A DNA stretch of 64,000 nt, taken from Mucilaginibacter xinganensis (GTDB lineage Bacteria > Bacteroidota > Bacteroidia > Sphingobacteriales > Sphingobacteriaceae). The translations under genes were made by a program, and so were the position numbers. The stretch is taken from assembly GCF_002257585.1 (NCBI RefSeq), contig NZ_CP022743.1:124001-188000 (forward strand), written 5' to 3'. Below are positions 8,258-17,175 of the stretch, piece by piece (position 1 is the first letter of the stretch; every line of letters starts with the position of its first letter). The notes beneath the pieces were generated by a model that did not search any database, was not told the origin of the DNA, and saw nothing but the letters and a program-made list of their open reading frames with translations.

Positions 8258-9184
8258 TTATTTATTTCCGGTAACCCCAGCCCTGTAGCCACTCGGCGTT
8301 ATTCCTTCAATCTTTTTAAAAGCACGGCTAAAATAGTTCAGGTTGTTAAAGCCAGCTTTAAAGCATGCTTCAGAGATACTGTGATAAGGGTTGCGCATCA
8401 GTTGCTTTGCAAATTGGATCCGCTCCTTTATAATGTAATCAACCGGCGAAATACCAAGTTCATGCTTAAAGGCGCGGAAAAAGCTGGGTTTGCTCATAAA
8501 GGCCATTTGGCTCAGGGCATCAATATTGAGTTTTTCGGTAAGGTGTATGCGGATATATTCCAATACATAAGCAAACCTGTTGCCGGCAGATAATTCATGC
8601 AGGCCGGTGCTCACTTCGTGCAGGTTTTGCATCTGCATAATGCGGATCAGTAACTCCTTTAAGGTAAGGTTGGCCAGCACATCTTTAGTAATTGTATCGC
8701 CTGTGCTGATGCGGATGAGCTTATTGATGAGTTGTGCCAGCTCGTAATTGTTAAAAAAATGAAACTGGTTATAGTTAAGTTTCCAGGTGTTGCTGTCTTC
8801 GCGCGGGTAATTCTCATTCAAAAAGTCGAGCGTATTCATTATCTCCTGGTTGTTTATGGCCAAGGCCGTGCACTGCGAGGGCTGGTTTGCCGATGCTTCC
8901 GGAAAGTCAATCTTCATGGTGATGTTAGGCGGAACAATCACCGTTTCGCCGGGCAGGTAGTCAAACCCGGGCTGGTCAAACAAATGCATCACCTTTTTGC
9001 CACGAAGCATGCTGGTAATTACCAGGTCGCTGAAAGTTAAAGGCACAAGTTCGCTTCGCTGGTAAGTTTCAAATATGTTAAGCTCACATTGGTTTAAAGT
9101 GTAAGCCTTCCTGTTCTCTACAAGCGTTCTGATCTCTTTCCGGGTTGAAAGGGATAATGGGTTTACCAGGTTTTTATTGGTCAT
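8258..9184 (-). CDS. AraC-family transcriptional regulator
   Basis: A 308-residue protein. The N-terminal ~190 residues are the cupin-like sensing domain of AraC_N type (LPGETVIVPPNITMKIDFPE). The C-terminal ~100 residues carry the two helix-turn-helix motifs of the AraC/XylS family (LNIDALSQMAFMSKPSFFRAFKHELG and ISEACFKAGFNNLNYFSRAFKKIEGITPSGYR, quoted here only as locations near residues 215-240 and 262-300). The second one contains the family signature GFNNLNYFSRAFKK. It is divergent from an aldehyde dehydrogenase gene and is probably its activator. Confidence 0.9.
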   Translation of the reverse strand: MTNKNLVNPLSLSTRKEIRTLVENRKAYTLNQCELNIFETYQRSELVPLTFSDLVITSMLRGKKVMHLFDQPGFDYLPGETVIVPPNITMKIDFPEASANQPSQCTALAINNQEIMNTLDFLNENYPREDSNTWKLNYNQFHFFNNYELAQLINKLIRISTGDTITKDVLANLTLKELLIRIMQMQNLHEVSTGLHELSAGNRFAYVLEYIRIHLTEKLNIDALSQMAFMSKPSFFRAFKHELGISPVDYIIKERIQFAKQLMRNPYHSISEACFKAGFNNLNYFSRAFKKIEGITPSGYRAGVTGNK

Positions 9185-9204
9185 GGCTACTGCCTAATAA
9201 GGTA

Positions 9205-9234
9205 CAAATTAGGTATAGTTATATTCATTTACAA
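9205..9234 (-). promoter_or_regulatory. Candidate promoter of the AraC regulator gene
   Basis: Read on the minus strand, TTG (9232-9234) and TAATTTG (9205-9211) are separated by 20 bases. This matches the Bacteroidota pattern except that the spacer inside the -7 element is one base short. It lies 20 bases upstream of the AraC start codon. Confidence 0.35.
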
Positions 9235-9247
9235 CTTTATATAAAAT

Positions 9248-9320
9248 GATACCATAGTGCTACCATTTGATACCATTGTGCAAATGCCAGCACCCCTGTA
9301 AACTTAAATTAGTGCTACCA
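9248..9320. promoter_or_regulatory. 21-bp-spaced direct repeats, candidate AraC-type operator
   Basis: GATACCATAGTGC (9248-9260) is repeated as GATACCATTGTGC (9269-9281), one mismatch, at a 21-base period. TAGTGCTACCA occurs exactly at 9255-9265 and again at 9310-9320, close to the aldehyde dehydrogenase start. AraC-family regulators typically contact direct-repeat half-sites two helical turns apart. The block is in the 152-base divergent region, nearer to the dehydrogenase gene. Confidence 0.5.
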
Positions 9321-9336
9321 ATTATAACGTAAAAAT

Positions 9337-10839
9337 ATGACCACTATTTCAAAACCTACTTTTAAAGAAAAGTACGACAACTTTATTGGCGGCAAATTTG
9401 TCCCTCCGGTAAAAGGTGAATATTTCGAAAACATATCACCTATTGATGGCAAGGCATTTACCAAAGCGGCGCGGTCCGGCAAAGAGGATATTGAGCTTGC
9501 TTTGGATGCTGCGCATGCCGCGTTCGCTACGTGGGGCAAGTCGTCAGCAGCTTACCGGGCATCTATCCTGAATAAGATTGCCGATGTTATTGAAGCTAAC
9601 CTGGAGTACCTTGCAATTGTTGAATGTATTGACAATGGCAAGGCTATCCGCGAAACAAGGGCTGCCGACCTTCCTTTGGTTATTGACCATTTCAGGTATT
9701 TTGCCGGCGTTATCCGTGCCGAAGAAGGCGGAATTTCTGAACACGACGAATATACCGTTAGCATTTGCCTGCACGAGCCAATAGGGGTAGTTGGGCAGAT
9801 CATCCCATGGAATTTTCCGTTATTAATGGCTACCTGGAAAATAGCGCCTGCACTTGCTGCCGGTAACTGCTGCGTGGTAAAACCTGCCGAGCAAACGCCA
9901 ACATCCATAATGATACTGATGGAGTTGATAAAAGATATTTTGCCGCCGGGCGTATTAAATATAGTTACCGGTTTTGGCCCTGAAGCAGGCAAGCCACTGG
10001 CCTCATCGCCACGAATTGCCAAAGTATCTTTTACTGGCGAAACCACCACAGGCCGTTTAATTATGCAATATGCTTCAGAGAACCTGATCCCGGTTACCAT
10101 GGAGCTGGGGGGCAAATCGCCGAATATTTTCCTTGAATCTGTTGGCGATGCCGATGATGCGTTTTTTGATAAGGCGGTAGAAGGGGCGGTGATGTTTGCA
10201 CTTAACCAAGGCGAAGTTTGTACCTGTCCGTCGCGGATCCTGGTACATGAAAATATTTATGATAAGTTTATATCGCGGGTAATTGAAAGAACAAATGCCA
10301 TAAAAATGGGTAACCCGCTTGATGGTGATACTATGATGGGGGCGCAGGCTTCGAACGATCAGTATGAGAAGATCCAGTCGTACCTTAAAATAGGAAAAGA
10401 AGAAGGTGCAAAAGTGCTTTGCGGCGGCGAAATTAAAAAAATGGATGGCGAACTTGGCGGCGGTTATTATATCCAGCCTACGCTGTTTAAGGGCCATAAC
10501 AAAATGCGCATTTTCCAGGAAGAGATTTTTGGCCCGGTTGCCTGCGTTACCACCTTTAAAACTACGGAGGAAGCTATAGCGATAGCAAATGATACACTTT
10601 ACGGGCTTGGTGCAGGTGTGTGGACAAGGGATGCACATGAGATTTACCAGGTTCCGCGCGCCATACAGGCAGGCAGGGTTTGGGTAAATAATTACCATGC
10701 TTACCCTGCACATGCACCATTTGGCGGGTATAAAAAGTCGGGTTTTGGCCGCGAGAACCACAAGATGATGCTGGGCCATTACCGGCAGACAAAAAACATG
10801 CTGATCTCGTACAATAAAAACAAACTGGGCTTTTTTTAG
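9337..10839 (+). CDS. NAD-dependent aldehyde dehydrogenase (AldB/ExaC type)
   Basis: Oxidises an aldehyde to the acid. The 500 residues are full length for the family. The general base Glu256 is in [11 protein letters not shown], and the catalytic Cys295 is in the segment [11 protein letters not shown]. This double-Cys version is the one seen in E. coli AldB and ExaC-like acetaldehyde dehydrogenases. The cofactor loop PWNFPLLM and FTGETTTGR are present. It is followed by a DUF779 gene, a frequent neighbour of this subfamily, and divergent from an AraC regulator. Acetaldehyde or a similar short aldehyde is the likely substrate, by family. Confidence 0.93.
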   Translation: MTTISKPTFKEKYDNFIGGKFVPPVKGEYFENISPIDGKAFTKAARSGKEDIELALDAAHAAFATWGKSSAAYRASILNKIADVIEANLEYLAIVECIDNGKAIRETRAADLPLVIDHFRYFAGVIRAEEGGISEHDEYTVSICLHEPIGVVGQIIPWNFPLLMATWKIAPALAAGNCCVVKPAEQTPTSIMILMELIKDILPPGVLNIVTGFGPEAGKPLASSPRIAKVSFTGETTTGRLIMQYASENLIPVTMELGGKSPNIFLESVGDADDAFFDKAVEGAVMFALNQGEVCTCPSRILVHENIYDKFISRVIERTNAIKMGNPLDGDTMMGAQASNDQYEKIQSYLKIGKEEGAKVLCGGEIKKMDGELGGGYYIQPTLFKGHNKMRIFQEEIFGPVACVTTFKTTEEAIAIANDTLYGLGAGVWTRDAHEIYQVPRAIQAGRVWVNNYHAYPAHAPFGGYKKSGFGRENHKMMLGHYRQTKNMLISYNKNKLGFF

Positions 10840-10858
10840 TAGCTGATTGATTTAAGAA

Positions 10859-10913
10859 GGGCTTTACCCTGACTTTGCGCTCCGTTCCGCATTTTGCGGG
10901 GCGGAGTTAGCCC
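10859..10913. other. Strong hairpin between the aldehyde dehydrogenase and DUF779 genes
   Basis: CTCCGTTCCGCA (10880-10891) pairs over 12 positions with TGCGGGGCGGAG (10895-10906), two of them G-U, around a TTT loop. An outer GGGCT (10859-10863) can pair with AGCCC (10909-10913). No T tract follows, so it is more likely an mRNA processing or stability element, or a partial terminator tuning DUF779 levels, than a full terminator. Confidence 0.5.
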
Positions 10914-10950
10914 GGTGTAAGGTTCCTATCAGTATCTTTAAAAAACCATT

Positions 10951-11325
10951 ATGACTAAAAGAGTATTAGTAAACCCCGAAGCATCAGCGCTTATAGCCGA
11001 ATTAAAAGGCCGTTTCGGCGATCTTATGTTTCACCAAAGCGGCGGATGTTGTGACGGCTCATCGCCCATGTGTTTCGAAAAAGGCGAATTTAAGCTGGGT
11101 GGCAGTGATGTAAAGCTGGGCACCATAGATGACTGTGAGTTTTGGATGAGCAAAGATCAGTTTGAATACTGGCAGCATACCCAGCTAACCATCGGTGTTA
11201 CCAAAGGCCGCGGCTCCAGCTTTTCAATAGAGATTCCCACCGGCTTCCGTTTCATGATCCATTCAAGATTGTTTACTGATAATGAAATAAAAGATCTAGA
11301 ACCAGTAAGCTTTTTTGAAGATTAG
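10951..11325 (+). CDS. DUF779 domain protein
   Basis: A 124-residue cytoplasmic protein of the DUF779 family, which is typically encoded beside AldB/ExaC-type aldehyde dehydrogenases. Visible family landmarks are LMFHQSGGCCDGSSPMC (with a CC pair and a further Cys) and the closing segment IPTGFRFMIHSRLF. The conserved cysteines suggest metal binding or redox chemistry, but no function is established. It lies 111 bases downstream of the dehydrogenase gene, after a hairpin. A TATCTTTA promoter-like box at about 10934 could give it separate transcription. Confidence 0.85.
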   Translation: MTKRVLVNPEASALIAELKGRFGDLMFHQSGGCCDGSSPMCFEKGEFKLGGSDVKLGTIDDCEFWMSKDQFEYWQHTQLTIGVTKGRGSSFSIEIPTGFRFMIHSRLFTDNEIKDLEPVSFFED

Positions 11326-11346
11326 CAGTTGCCAACATTACTTTTG
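11315..11346 (+). promoter_or_regulatory. Promoter of the MscS-type channel gene
   Basis: TTG (11315-11317) and TACTTTTG (11339-11346, exact TAnnTTTG) are 21 bases apart. The -33 element lies inside the last codons of the DUF779 gene. The leader to ATG 11406 would be about 55 bases. Confidence 0.5.
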
Positions 11347-11405
11347 CATCTGTTTACAACAAAAGTTACTCCCCTGTGTTGTAAGGCAAAAGTGTATTTT
11401 GCGCT

Positions 11406-12500
11406 ATGAAAGATATAATTGAAGGGTGGTCTGGCCGGATCCAGCCGCTGGTATGGAACCTGATTATTGTGGCAGCTGCTGTAATAATTGGCCTGGCAGT
11501 TAAATTTACCATAAAAGCTATACTTAACTACAATAAAAAATATACCGACTACTCGCTTTTTCGCAGCATTATAATGTATTTCAGCCGGCCCATGAACCAT
11601 TTTGTGCCGCTGTTTATGCTGAACCTGATGGAGCCGCTGATGGTGCTTGACAAAAGGTCTGATCTCTTATTTTCACGTACTGCAGAAATCGCACTGATTA
11701 TATCCTTTTCAATCGTTTTAATAAGCGCCATCAATATTTTTGAGGACTATATTTATCACACCTACGATCTTAATAAAGAGGACAACCTGAAGGAACGCAA
11801 GATCCGCACACAAATGCAGTTTGTAAGGCGGTTGCTGGCCTCCATCATCATATTTATAACCATAGCTGTTATATTGCTAAGTTTTGACAGCGTACGCAAA
11901 ATTGGTGCAGGGCTACTTACAGGTGTTGGCGTTGGCGGGATAATTATCGGTTTTGCTGCACAAAAATCGCTGGGGAATTTGCTTGCCGGTTTCCAGATCG
12001 CATTTACTCAACCTATCCGCATTGATGATGTGCTGGTGGTGGAAGGTGAATGGGGCAGAGTAGAAGATATAACCCTTACCTATGTAGTGCTTAACATCTG
12101 GGATCAGCGCAGGCTTATACTGCCCATCAACTATTTCATTGAAAAGCCCTTTCAAAACTGGACCCGTTCAACTTCGGAGATCCTTGGAACGGTTTTTTTA
12201 TACCTTGATTATAATACGCCTATTGACGCTTTACGCACTGAGTTTGAGCGGCTGCTTACCACCACGCCTTTATGGGATAAGCGTGTAAAGGTGATCCAGG
12301 TTACCGACACAAAAACTACTTGTATTGAAGTAAGGGTACTGGTGAGTGCCCGCAACTCATCACAGGCGTTTGATCTTCGCTGTTATGTACGGGAAAATTT
12401 GGTGAAGTTTATAAAAGACAATCACCCCGAAAGCCTGCCATTGAACCGGCTAAAATTAAATAATCCGGATACTGAGCAACCCGCCGGCACAGGCATTTAA
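11406..12500 (+). CDS. MscS-family mechanosensitive channel
   Basis: A 364-residue inner-membrane protein. There are hydrophobic helices near residues 15-36, 55-75, 90-112 and 142-163, followed by the pore helix with alternating Gly and small residues (GAGLLTGVGVGGIIIGFAAQ), then QKSLGNLLAGFQIAFTQPIRIDD and the cytoplasmic beta domain (VVEGEWGRVEDITLTYV). These are the hallmarks of MscS channels with extra N-terminal helices. It would release solutes upon hypo-osmotic shock. It is convergent with the PAS sensor gene, five bases apart. Confidence 0.92.
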   Translation: MKDIIEGWSGRIQPLVWNLIIVAAAVIIGLAVKFTIKAILNYNKKYTDYSLFRSIIMYFSRPMNHFVPLFMLNLMEPLMVLDKRSDLLFSRTAEIALIISFSIVLISAINIFEDYIYHTYDLNKEDNLKERKIRTQMQFVRRLLASIIIFITIAVILLSFDSVRKIGAGLLTGVGVGGIIIGFAAQKSLGNLLAGFQIAFTQPIRIDDVLVVEGEWGRVEDITLTYVVLNIWDQRRLILPINYFIEKPFQNWTRSTSEILGTVFLYLDYNTPIDALRTEFERLLTTTPLWDKRVKVIQVTDTKTTCIEVRVLVSARNSSQAFDLRCYVRENLVKFIKDNHPESLPLNRLKLNNPDTEQPAGTGI

Positions 12501-12505
12501 TGTAT

Positions 12506-15199
12506 TTACTTTAACGCTATCCCTGTGTTTAAATCAATCTGCTCAGTTTTTGCAGAAATGTTTCTGATAATGTCATCCAACTCGTATGCACAGGTTAACA
12601 GGTGTTCTATCAGCTGGTTTTCTTCATCGTCATTATTAGGAAAATCCCTGATGAGGTCCGCAAGCCCTATAATTTTGGTGAGGGGAGCCCGCACTACGTG
12701 CGATTGCATCCAGGCTATCTCGAGTAATTTTTCATTTTGTTTTTCAATGGCCTTAATATAGTTCAACCGCTCAGTTATATCCCTTATCACGCCAATCATC
12801 CTGATAGGCTTCCCCGTTTCATTCCTTACAATGTAGCCTGTGCCTTCAACATCCGCATAGCTGCCATCGGCCTTTTTAAAACGGTATTCCACACTCCAAT
12901 TGTCCTTCATTTCGTCTTTTAACGTCTCCAGTAAACTATCCAGTATCCTCTCTTTATCTTCCGGATGTACTTGTGAAGCCCAGCTATAAGATGTATATTC
13001 AGCCTTGCTGTCAAATCCAAACATCCTGAAAAAGCCATTACCCCATTTTATGGCATCTTCAATTATGTTCCAGTCAAAAATAGCATCATTGGTTGCTTTG
13101 TTCACGTATTCGTAACGCTCATTACTTATTTTTAACGCGGTTTCTGCATTCTTCAGGTCGGTAATATCCAGGCCAATGCATTGAACTTCGGTAGTTTGGT
13201 TGTTTGAATTGGCAAGGCCTATAAAATGCCATAAAGTTGGTTTAGGGCTGCCGTTTGGCTGTATTTTATCAAACTCTACCTGGTAAACCTTATTGGGATT
13301 TTCAATGCACTTTTTCAATATATCCCGTACCAGTTGATGGTGATATGGCTGGACCGTTACTGTGGCAAGTGTATTGGGAATATCCTTATCTTTTAATATC
13401 CAGCCAAAGTCCTCCAGGTATTTCTTGTTGTAGTATGTATATCTTCCCTCCAAATCAATCCGGATCACATAGCTGGTTTGCGAATCAGCAAGTGCTCTGA
13501 GGCGCGATTCGCCTGACTGCAGTTCTTGCTGTGTTTTTTTGCTTTCCGTAATATCCAAACAGGCCCCTATCATTTCTACCGGCACACCGCTCGCGTCAGA
13601 TTTTAGCTTGCCCCAGGATTTTAGATACCGCATTTCGCCGTTAGGTCTTATTATTCTCTCCTCAAATTCAACATCTTGTTTGGAATTTAACACATTGGAA
13701 ATGATGTTATAAACTCTTTCCCGGTCATCGGGGTGCAGTAATTCCTGATACCCTTCAAACGTTGCTTTAAAGTCTTTTTTGTTTAAGCCATATATTAGAT
13801 AAAGGCTGTCAGACCAGCTCACGATGTTGTTTTGCACATCCCAGCGCCAGTTGCCAAAATGGGCCAGTTCCTGGCTTTGCGTCATTAAAACACTCGCGTC
13901 TGCTATTATTTCAGCCCGCTGCCTGTTCTCTAAAATAACCTTTAATATAGCGGTTACCCGTTCAATAACCTTAAGCTCTTCTTCATCGGGCTTTTTGGGC
14001 TTGTTGTAATACAGGCCTAATGTAGCCAATACTTCTCCTTCCGAATTAATGATAGGGTGCGACCAGCAGGCCTGCAAGTCGTATTTTGATGCGATCTGTT
14101 TATAATCGGCCCACCGCGCATCGTTTGCAATGTCACTTACAATTACTTTCTTTTTTAAAAACGCGGCTGTACCGCATGATCCTGTATTGTCATTAACCGG
14201 AAGGTTTTCAATTGTGGCAAGATAATGCGGCGATAACGACGGCGCTGCCCAGTTATGCAGCCTGTTACCCTTAACCTGCATAATAGAACATTTCATCTGT
14301 GGAAAAAGCGCTTCGATCCCCTCCAGGTAATAAGATAAAATTTCCTGTATGGTTACATTACTTTTGGAGTTTAGCTCCAATACATTTTTTTCCAAGTATT
14401 CAAGATTGCTAAGCCTTTTGGGTACGGTAATATCCAGCATAAGGCCTCTTAACCATTTCCTTTTATTATTGTCAGTAGTTATAGCAACAATGTCTTTTAT
14501 CCATATGGTACTGCCATCAGCTTTAATCATTCTGTATTCTGACGAATAACTTTTTTCTTTGCCCGATTTTAAGTTTACATAGTTTAAAACTTCATCCCTG
14601 TCGCCCGGATGAATATGGTTTTCCCAAAAGTGAGGTTCGGTTAGCCATTCATTTGTAGAGAACCCCAGGATTTGTTTTGCGTGATCGCTCACAAAAGTAA
14701 ACCTTAGCGTATCTGCGTCTGCTTCCCAAACTATCCCTTCAATGGTTTGCAACAATGAATAAAACTGGTTTAACGATTCTGTTAGTGCCTGTTCGGAATT
14801 TTTCCTGGTAATAATATCGCTGGTATGATCCAATATCGAACAAAGGATGAAAGCTACTTCATTATCATCATCAAGAATGGGCGCGTGATCTATCTCCCAG
14901 TACCTGGTTTCTTTATCCCCTGCGCTGTTTACAGAAACTGTATAAGCGCTAACCGGAATCTTGTCAGCTTTTTTATGGACAACAACCTTTTCCAGTGATG
15001 TTGCCCAGTCGGAGATGTCGTGAAAACCAGCAAGACCCAGGAAACTTTTGCCCACTAATTGTTCCCGTTTATAACCATTTAACGCAAGATAAGCTTCATT
15101 TACATCAACTATTGAAAAGTCCGGAACTTCCGGCAGCAATACCATCATCGGAACCGATGATGATTTAAATATTTGGTTGAGTTGTTTTTCGCTTATCAT
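12506..15199 (-). CDS. Multi-PAS/GAF sensor with a DHp-like end but no ATPase domain
   Basis: An 897-residue soluble protein. PAS-like domains are seen near residues 10-130, 145-260, 430-555, 565-680 and 690-815, several with the PAC motif (e.g. GVIRDITERLN). A GAF domain lies near 275-420 (GSCGTAAFLKKKVIVSDIANDARW). The C-terminal ~75 residues contain a His-kinase-like helix, MQSHVVRAPLTKIIGLADLI, with a candidate phospho-His, but the protein stops before any N, G1 or G2 box. It may be a signalling scaffold, or be phosphorylated by another kinase. No partner gene is adjacent. Alternative reading as a frameshifted kinase was checked: the reading frame ends only five bases from the convergent gene, leaving no room. 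Confidence 0.85.
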   Translation of the reverse strand: MISEKQLNQIFKSSSVPMMVLLPEVPDFSIVDVNEAYLALNGYKREQLVGKSFLGLAGFHDISDWATSLEKVVVHKKADKIPVSAYTVSVNSAGDKETRYWEIDHAPILDDDNEVAFILCSILDHTSDIITRKNSEQALTESLNQFYSLLQTIEGIVWEADADTLRFTFVSDHAKQILGFSTNEWLTEPHFWENHIHPGDRDEVLNYVNLKSGKEKSYSSEYRMIKADGSTIWIKDIVAITTDNNKRKWLRGLMLDITVPKRLSNLEYLEKNVLELNSKSNVTIQEILSYYLEGIEALFPQMKCSIMQVKGNRLHNWAAPSLSPHYLATIENLPVNDNTGSCGTAAFLKKKVIVSDIANDARWADYKQIASKYDLQACWSHPIINSEGEVLATLGLYYNKPKKPDEEELKVIERVTAILKVILENRQRAEIIADASVLMTQSQELAHFGNWRWDVQNNIVSWSDSLYLIYGLNKKDFKATFEGYQELLHPDDRERVYNIISNVLNSKQDVEFEERIIRPNGEMRYLKSWGKLKSDASGVPVEMIGACLDITESKKTQQELQSGESRLRALADSQTSYVIRIDLEGRYTYYNKKYLEDFGWILKDKDIPNTLATVTVQPYHHQLVRDILKKCIENPNKVYQVEFDKIQPNGSPKPTLWHFIGLANSNNQTTEVQCIGLDITDLKNAETALKISNERYEYVNKATNDAIFDWNIIEDAIKWGNGFFRMFGFDSKAEYTSYSWASQVHPEDKERILDSLLETLKDEMKDNWSVEYRFKKADGSYADVEGTGYIVRNETGKPIRMIGVIRDITERLNYIKAIEKQNEKLLEIAWMQSHVVRAPLTKIIGLADLIRDFPNNDDEENQLIEHLLTCAYELDDIIRNISAKTEQIDLNTGIALK

Positions 15200-15457
15200 A
15201 CACGCTATCTGATCGGCATATTGTTTAATGTTAATTGGTTAAGCGCCCCGATATAATCTATATACGAAGCTTTTAAAATAAGGTTTAAATAAGGGTTAAT
15301 AAATATACAGAACTTTTGCCTAAAAGTTTTAAAGTTAAAAAGATGACCTCCAAAATGTTACCATAAATAGTTAAAACAATTTTTCTGCTACCTGATTTAT
15401 TCGCATTTTTACGGCTCATTTTAATTATAAATCAACACATTAAGCAATTATAAAACA

Positions 15458-16267
15458 ATGGGCAAAGTAATTCTTGTAACGGGCGCATCATCAGGCATAG
15501 GATTGGCCTGTGCTACAGCGCTCCAGGCAAAGGGGCATACGGTTTATGGTTCGTCGCGCGATTTAAAACGCATGAAATCAGTACCATTTAAACCCATTGA
15601 ATTGGATGTTACTGATGATGCTTCGGTAAACGCAGCCATTGATAAGATCATTAAAGCCGAGGGCAGGATTGACGTGCTGGTTAATAATGCAGGCAATGGT
15701 GTTACCGGCCCTGCCTACGCCATGCCTGTTGAAAGTGCCAAACAACAGTTTGAAGTTAACTTTTTCGGCGTGGTACGGGTAAGCAGCGCTGTGCTGCCGC
15801 ACATGATTGCGGTAAAAAACGGGTTGGTGGTAAACATCAGTTCACTGGCCGGGTTGTTTGGCTTGCCTTATCAAAGCATGTATAGCGCATCAAAATACGC
15901 TATTGAAGGTTACTCGCAAAGCTTGCGGATGGAGCTTCGCAACACGGGCATAAAAGTTACCCTTATTAACCCCGGCGACTTTAAATCGGATTTTACGCAA
16001 AACCGCGCTAAAGTCCCTTTCCCAATAAAAAACGAAATGCTGGAGAAGGAGTATAATACCGCTGTTGCCGCCATGGAAAAAGATGAAAGCATAGGTGCTA
16101 ATCCTGAAGTAATTGGTAAAAAACTTTGCCAGATAGTAGATTCGTCAAGCCCTGCGCATCGCTACCTGGTAGGTGCGTTTGCCCAAACCATTGCATCAAC
16201 ACTAAAAAGCATATTACCTGGCGGATTATTCGAAAAATTAATGAACGACCATTACGGCATAAAATAA
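15458..16267 (+). CDS. Short-chain dehydrogenase/reductase
   Basis: A classical SDR of 269 residues: cofactor motif TGASSGIG at the N-terminus, NNAGNG, catalytic Ser in NISSLAG and the YSASK catalytic pair, with the downstream INPGDF segment. The overall pattern resembles SDRs often annotated as oxidoreductases acting on steroids, retinoids or carbonyl lipids, but the substrate is not deducible. It stands alone, in a 258-base gap from the PAS sensor in which I see no repeat or RNA structure, and it ends at a bidirectional terminator. Confidence 0.9.
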   Translation: MGKVILVTGASSGIGLACATALQAKGHTVYGSSRDLKRMKSVPFKPIELDVTDDASVNAAIDKIIKAEGRIDVLVNNAGNGVTGPAYAMPVESAKQQFEVNFFGVVRVSSAVLPHMIAVKNGLVVNISSLAGLFGLPYQSMYSASKYAIEGYSQSLRMELRNTGIKVTLINPGDFKSDFTQNRAKVPFPIKNEMLEKEYNTAVAAMEKDESIGANPEVIGKKLCQIVDSSSPAHRYLVGAFAQTIASTLKSILPGGLFEKLMNDHYGIK

Positions 16268-16276
16268 TTTATCGGT

Positions 16277-16312
16277 AAAGAATTAACAGCCTTAAAAAGC
16301 TATTAATTCTTT
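16277..16312. terminator. Bidirectional terminator
   Basis: AAAGAATTAA (16277-16286) and TTAATTCTTT (16303-16312) are perfect complements, and AGC/GCT pair further in. A T tract follows on the plus strand (TTCTTTTG) and an A/T-rich arm on the other. It serves the SDR gene and the convergent small gene whose stop lies inside the right arm. Confidence 0.6.
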
Positions 16313-16620
16313 TGCTGGTATTTATAATGTAACTGCTTTAATGTTTCTGTCGAATCATCATCGGTTGAAATACCATAGCCGGAAACTAAAATTCCTTTCA
16401 CTCCGGATGCTGACGCCAGTGCATAAACGGTAGCCTCATCGGCCGGGTCAGACGGGCCTTCATAACGGTACAGATCTACTATTTCAAACTCATCTGCCGG
16501 GTATAGTTGTTCGCCAGCCACAAAATGATTTTCTTTTAAATTCAGGTCAAGGGTATAGCCTTGTTTTTTTAGCTGCTCAATGGCTTCACTTACCGTGGCG
16601 TAATGAAATTGCTGTTTCAT
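16303..16620 (-). CDS. Small conserved protein of unknown function
   Basis: A 105-residue acidic, soluble protein with an N-terminal helix (ATVSEAIEQLKKQGYTLDLNLKE) and a central strand-rich part (FEIVDLYRYEGPSDPADEATVYALAS). Small Bacteroidota proteins of this kind sometimes carry an automatic label as phosphoribosylpyrophosphate synthetase. Nothing here supports that: the length is a third of the enzyme and there is no PRPP-binding loop. I do not recognise a function. No signal peptide is present. Confidence 0.75.
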   Translation of the reverse strand: MKQQFHYATVSEAIEQLKKQGYTLDLNLKENHFVAGEQLYPADEFEIVDLYRYEGPSDPADEATVYALASASGVKGILVSGYGISTDDDSTETLKQLHYKYQQKN

Positions 16621-16698
16621 GTAATAGAATTAATGTTGAGGTAAAGTTAACCAGAAAACCCGAGTTAGCTAAACAAGGTTTTAAATTCCGGCGGTTTG

Positions 16699-16706
16699 TA
16701 TATTTG
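16699..16706 (+). promoter_or_regulatory. -7 element upstream of the cupin gene
   Basis: TATATTTG is an exact TAnnTTTG match 42 bases before the ATG at 16749. The -33 position has only a weak GGTTTT. Confidence 0.4.
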
Positions 16707-16748
16707 GGCAACAAAGGCAAATTAAAGTAATCCGGTAAAAACTTAACA

Positions 16749-17090
16749 ATGATTACATCAATCAACAATGCGGAACACTATACCTGGGGCGATCAATGCG
16801 ACGGCTGGCACTTGTTAAAGTCGCCCTCGCTGAGCGTGATACAGGAAAAGATGCCGCCCTTAACAGGAGAGCAATTGCATTACCATAGTAAGGCCCAACA
16901 GTTATTTTACATTCTGTCGGGTACGGCTACCTTTGAAGTGAAGGGCGAGGCAATTATTGCAGAGGCTAATCAATCAATTCATATAATGCCGGGCATTAAA
17001 CACCGCATTTTAAATAATGGCGATACCGACCTGCACTTCCTGGTGATCTCGGAACCAAAGGCACATGGCGACAGGATAAATCTACAGTAA
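16749..17090 (+). CDS. Cupin-domain protein
   Basis: A single-domain cupin of 113 residues. The metal-binding motif 1 is visible as LHYHSKAQQLFYILSGTATFEV (residues about 41-62: two His and a Gln in place of the usual Glu), and motif 2 as PGIKHRILNNGDTDLHFLV with its His. It is probably a small metal-dependent binding protein or isomerase-like enzyme. The substrate is not known. It is 85 bases upstream of a small lipoprotein gene on the same strand. Confidence 0.85.
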   Translation: MITSINNAEHYTWGDQCDGWHLLKSPSLSVIQEKMPPLTGEQLHYHSKAQQLFYILSGTATFEVKGEAIIAEANQSIHIMPGIKHRILNNGDTDLHFLVISEPKAHGDRINLQ

Positions 17091-17175
17091 CAGAGTTTGG
17101 CAGTTAGCGAAAATAAATGCCACCGGTTAAAACTTATTTGTCTTTTCGATATTATATCAGGAAAAAAAACCTGCC

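Noticed and set aside
16303..16620. Phosphoribosylpyrophosphate synthetase label
   Set aside because: At 105 residues with no PRPP-binding loop the label cannot be right.
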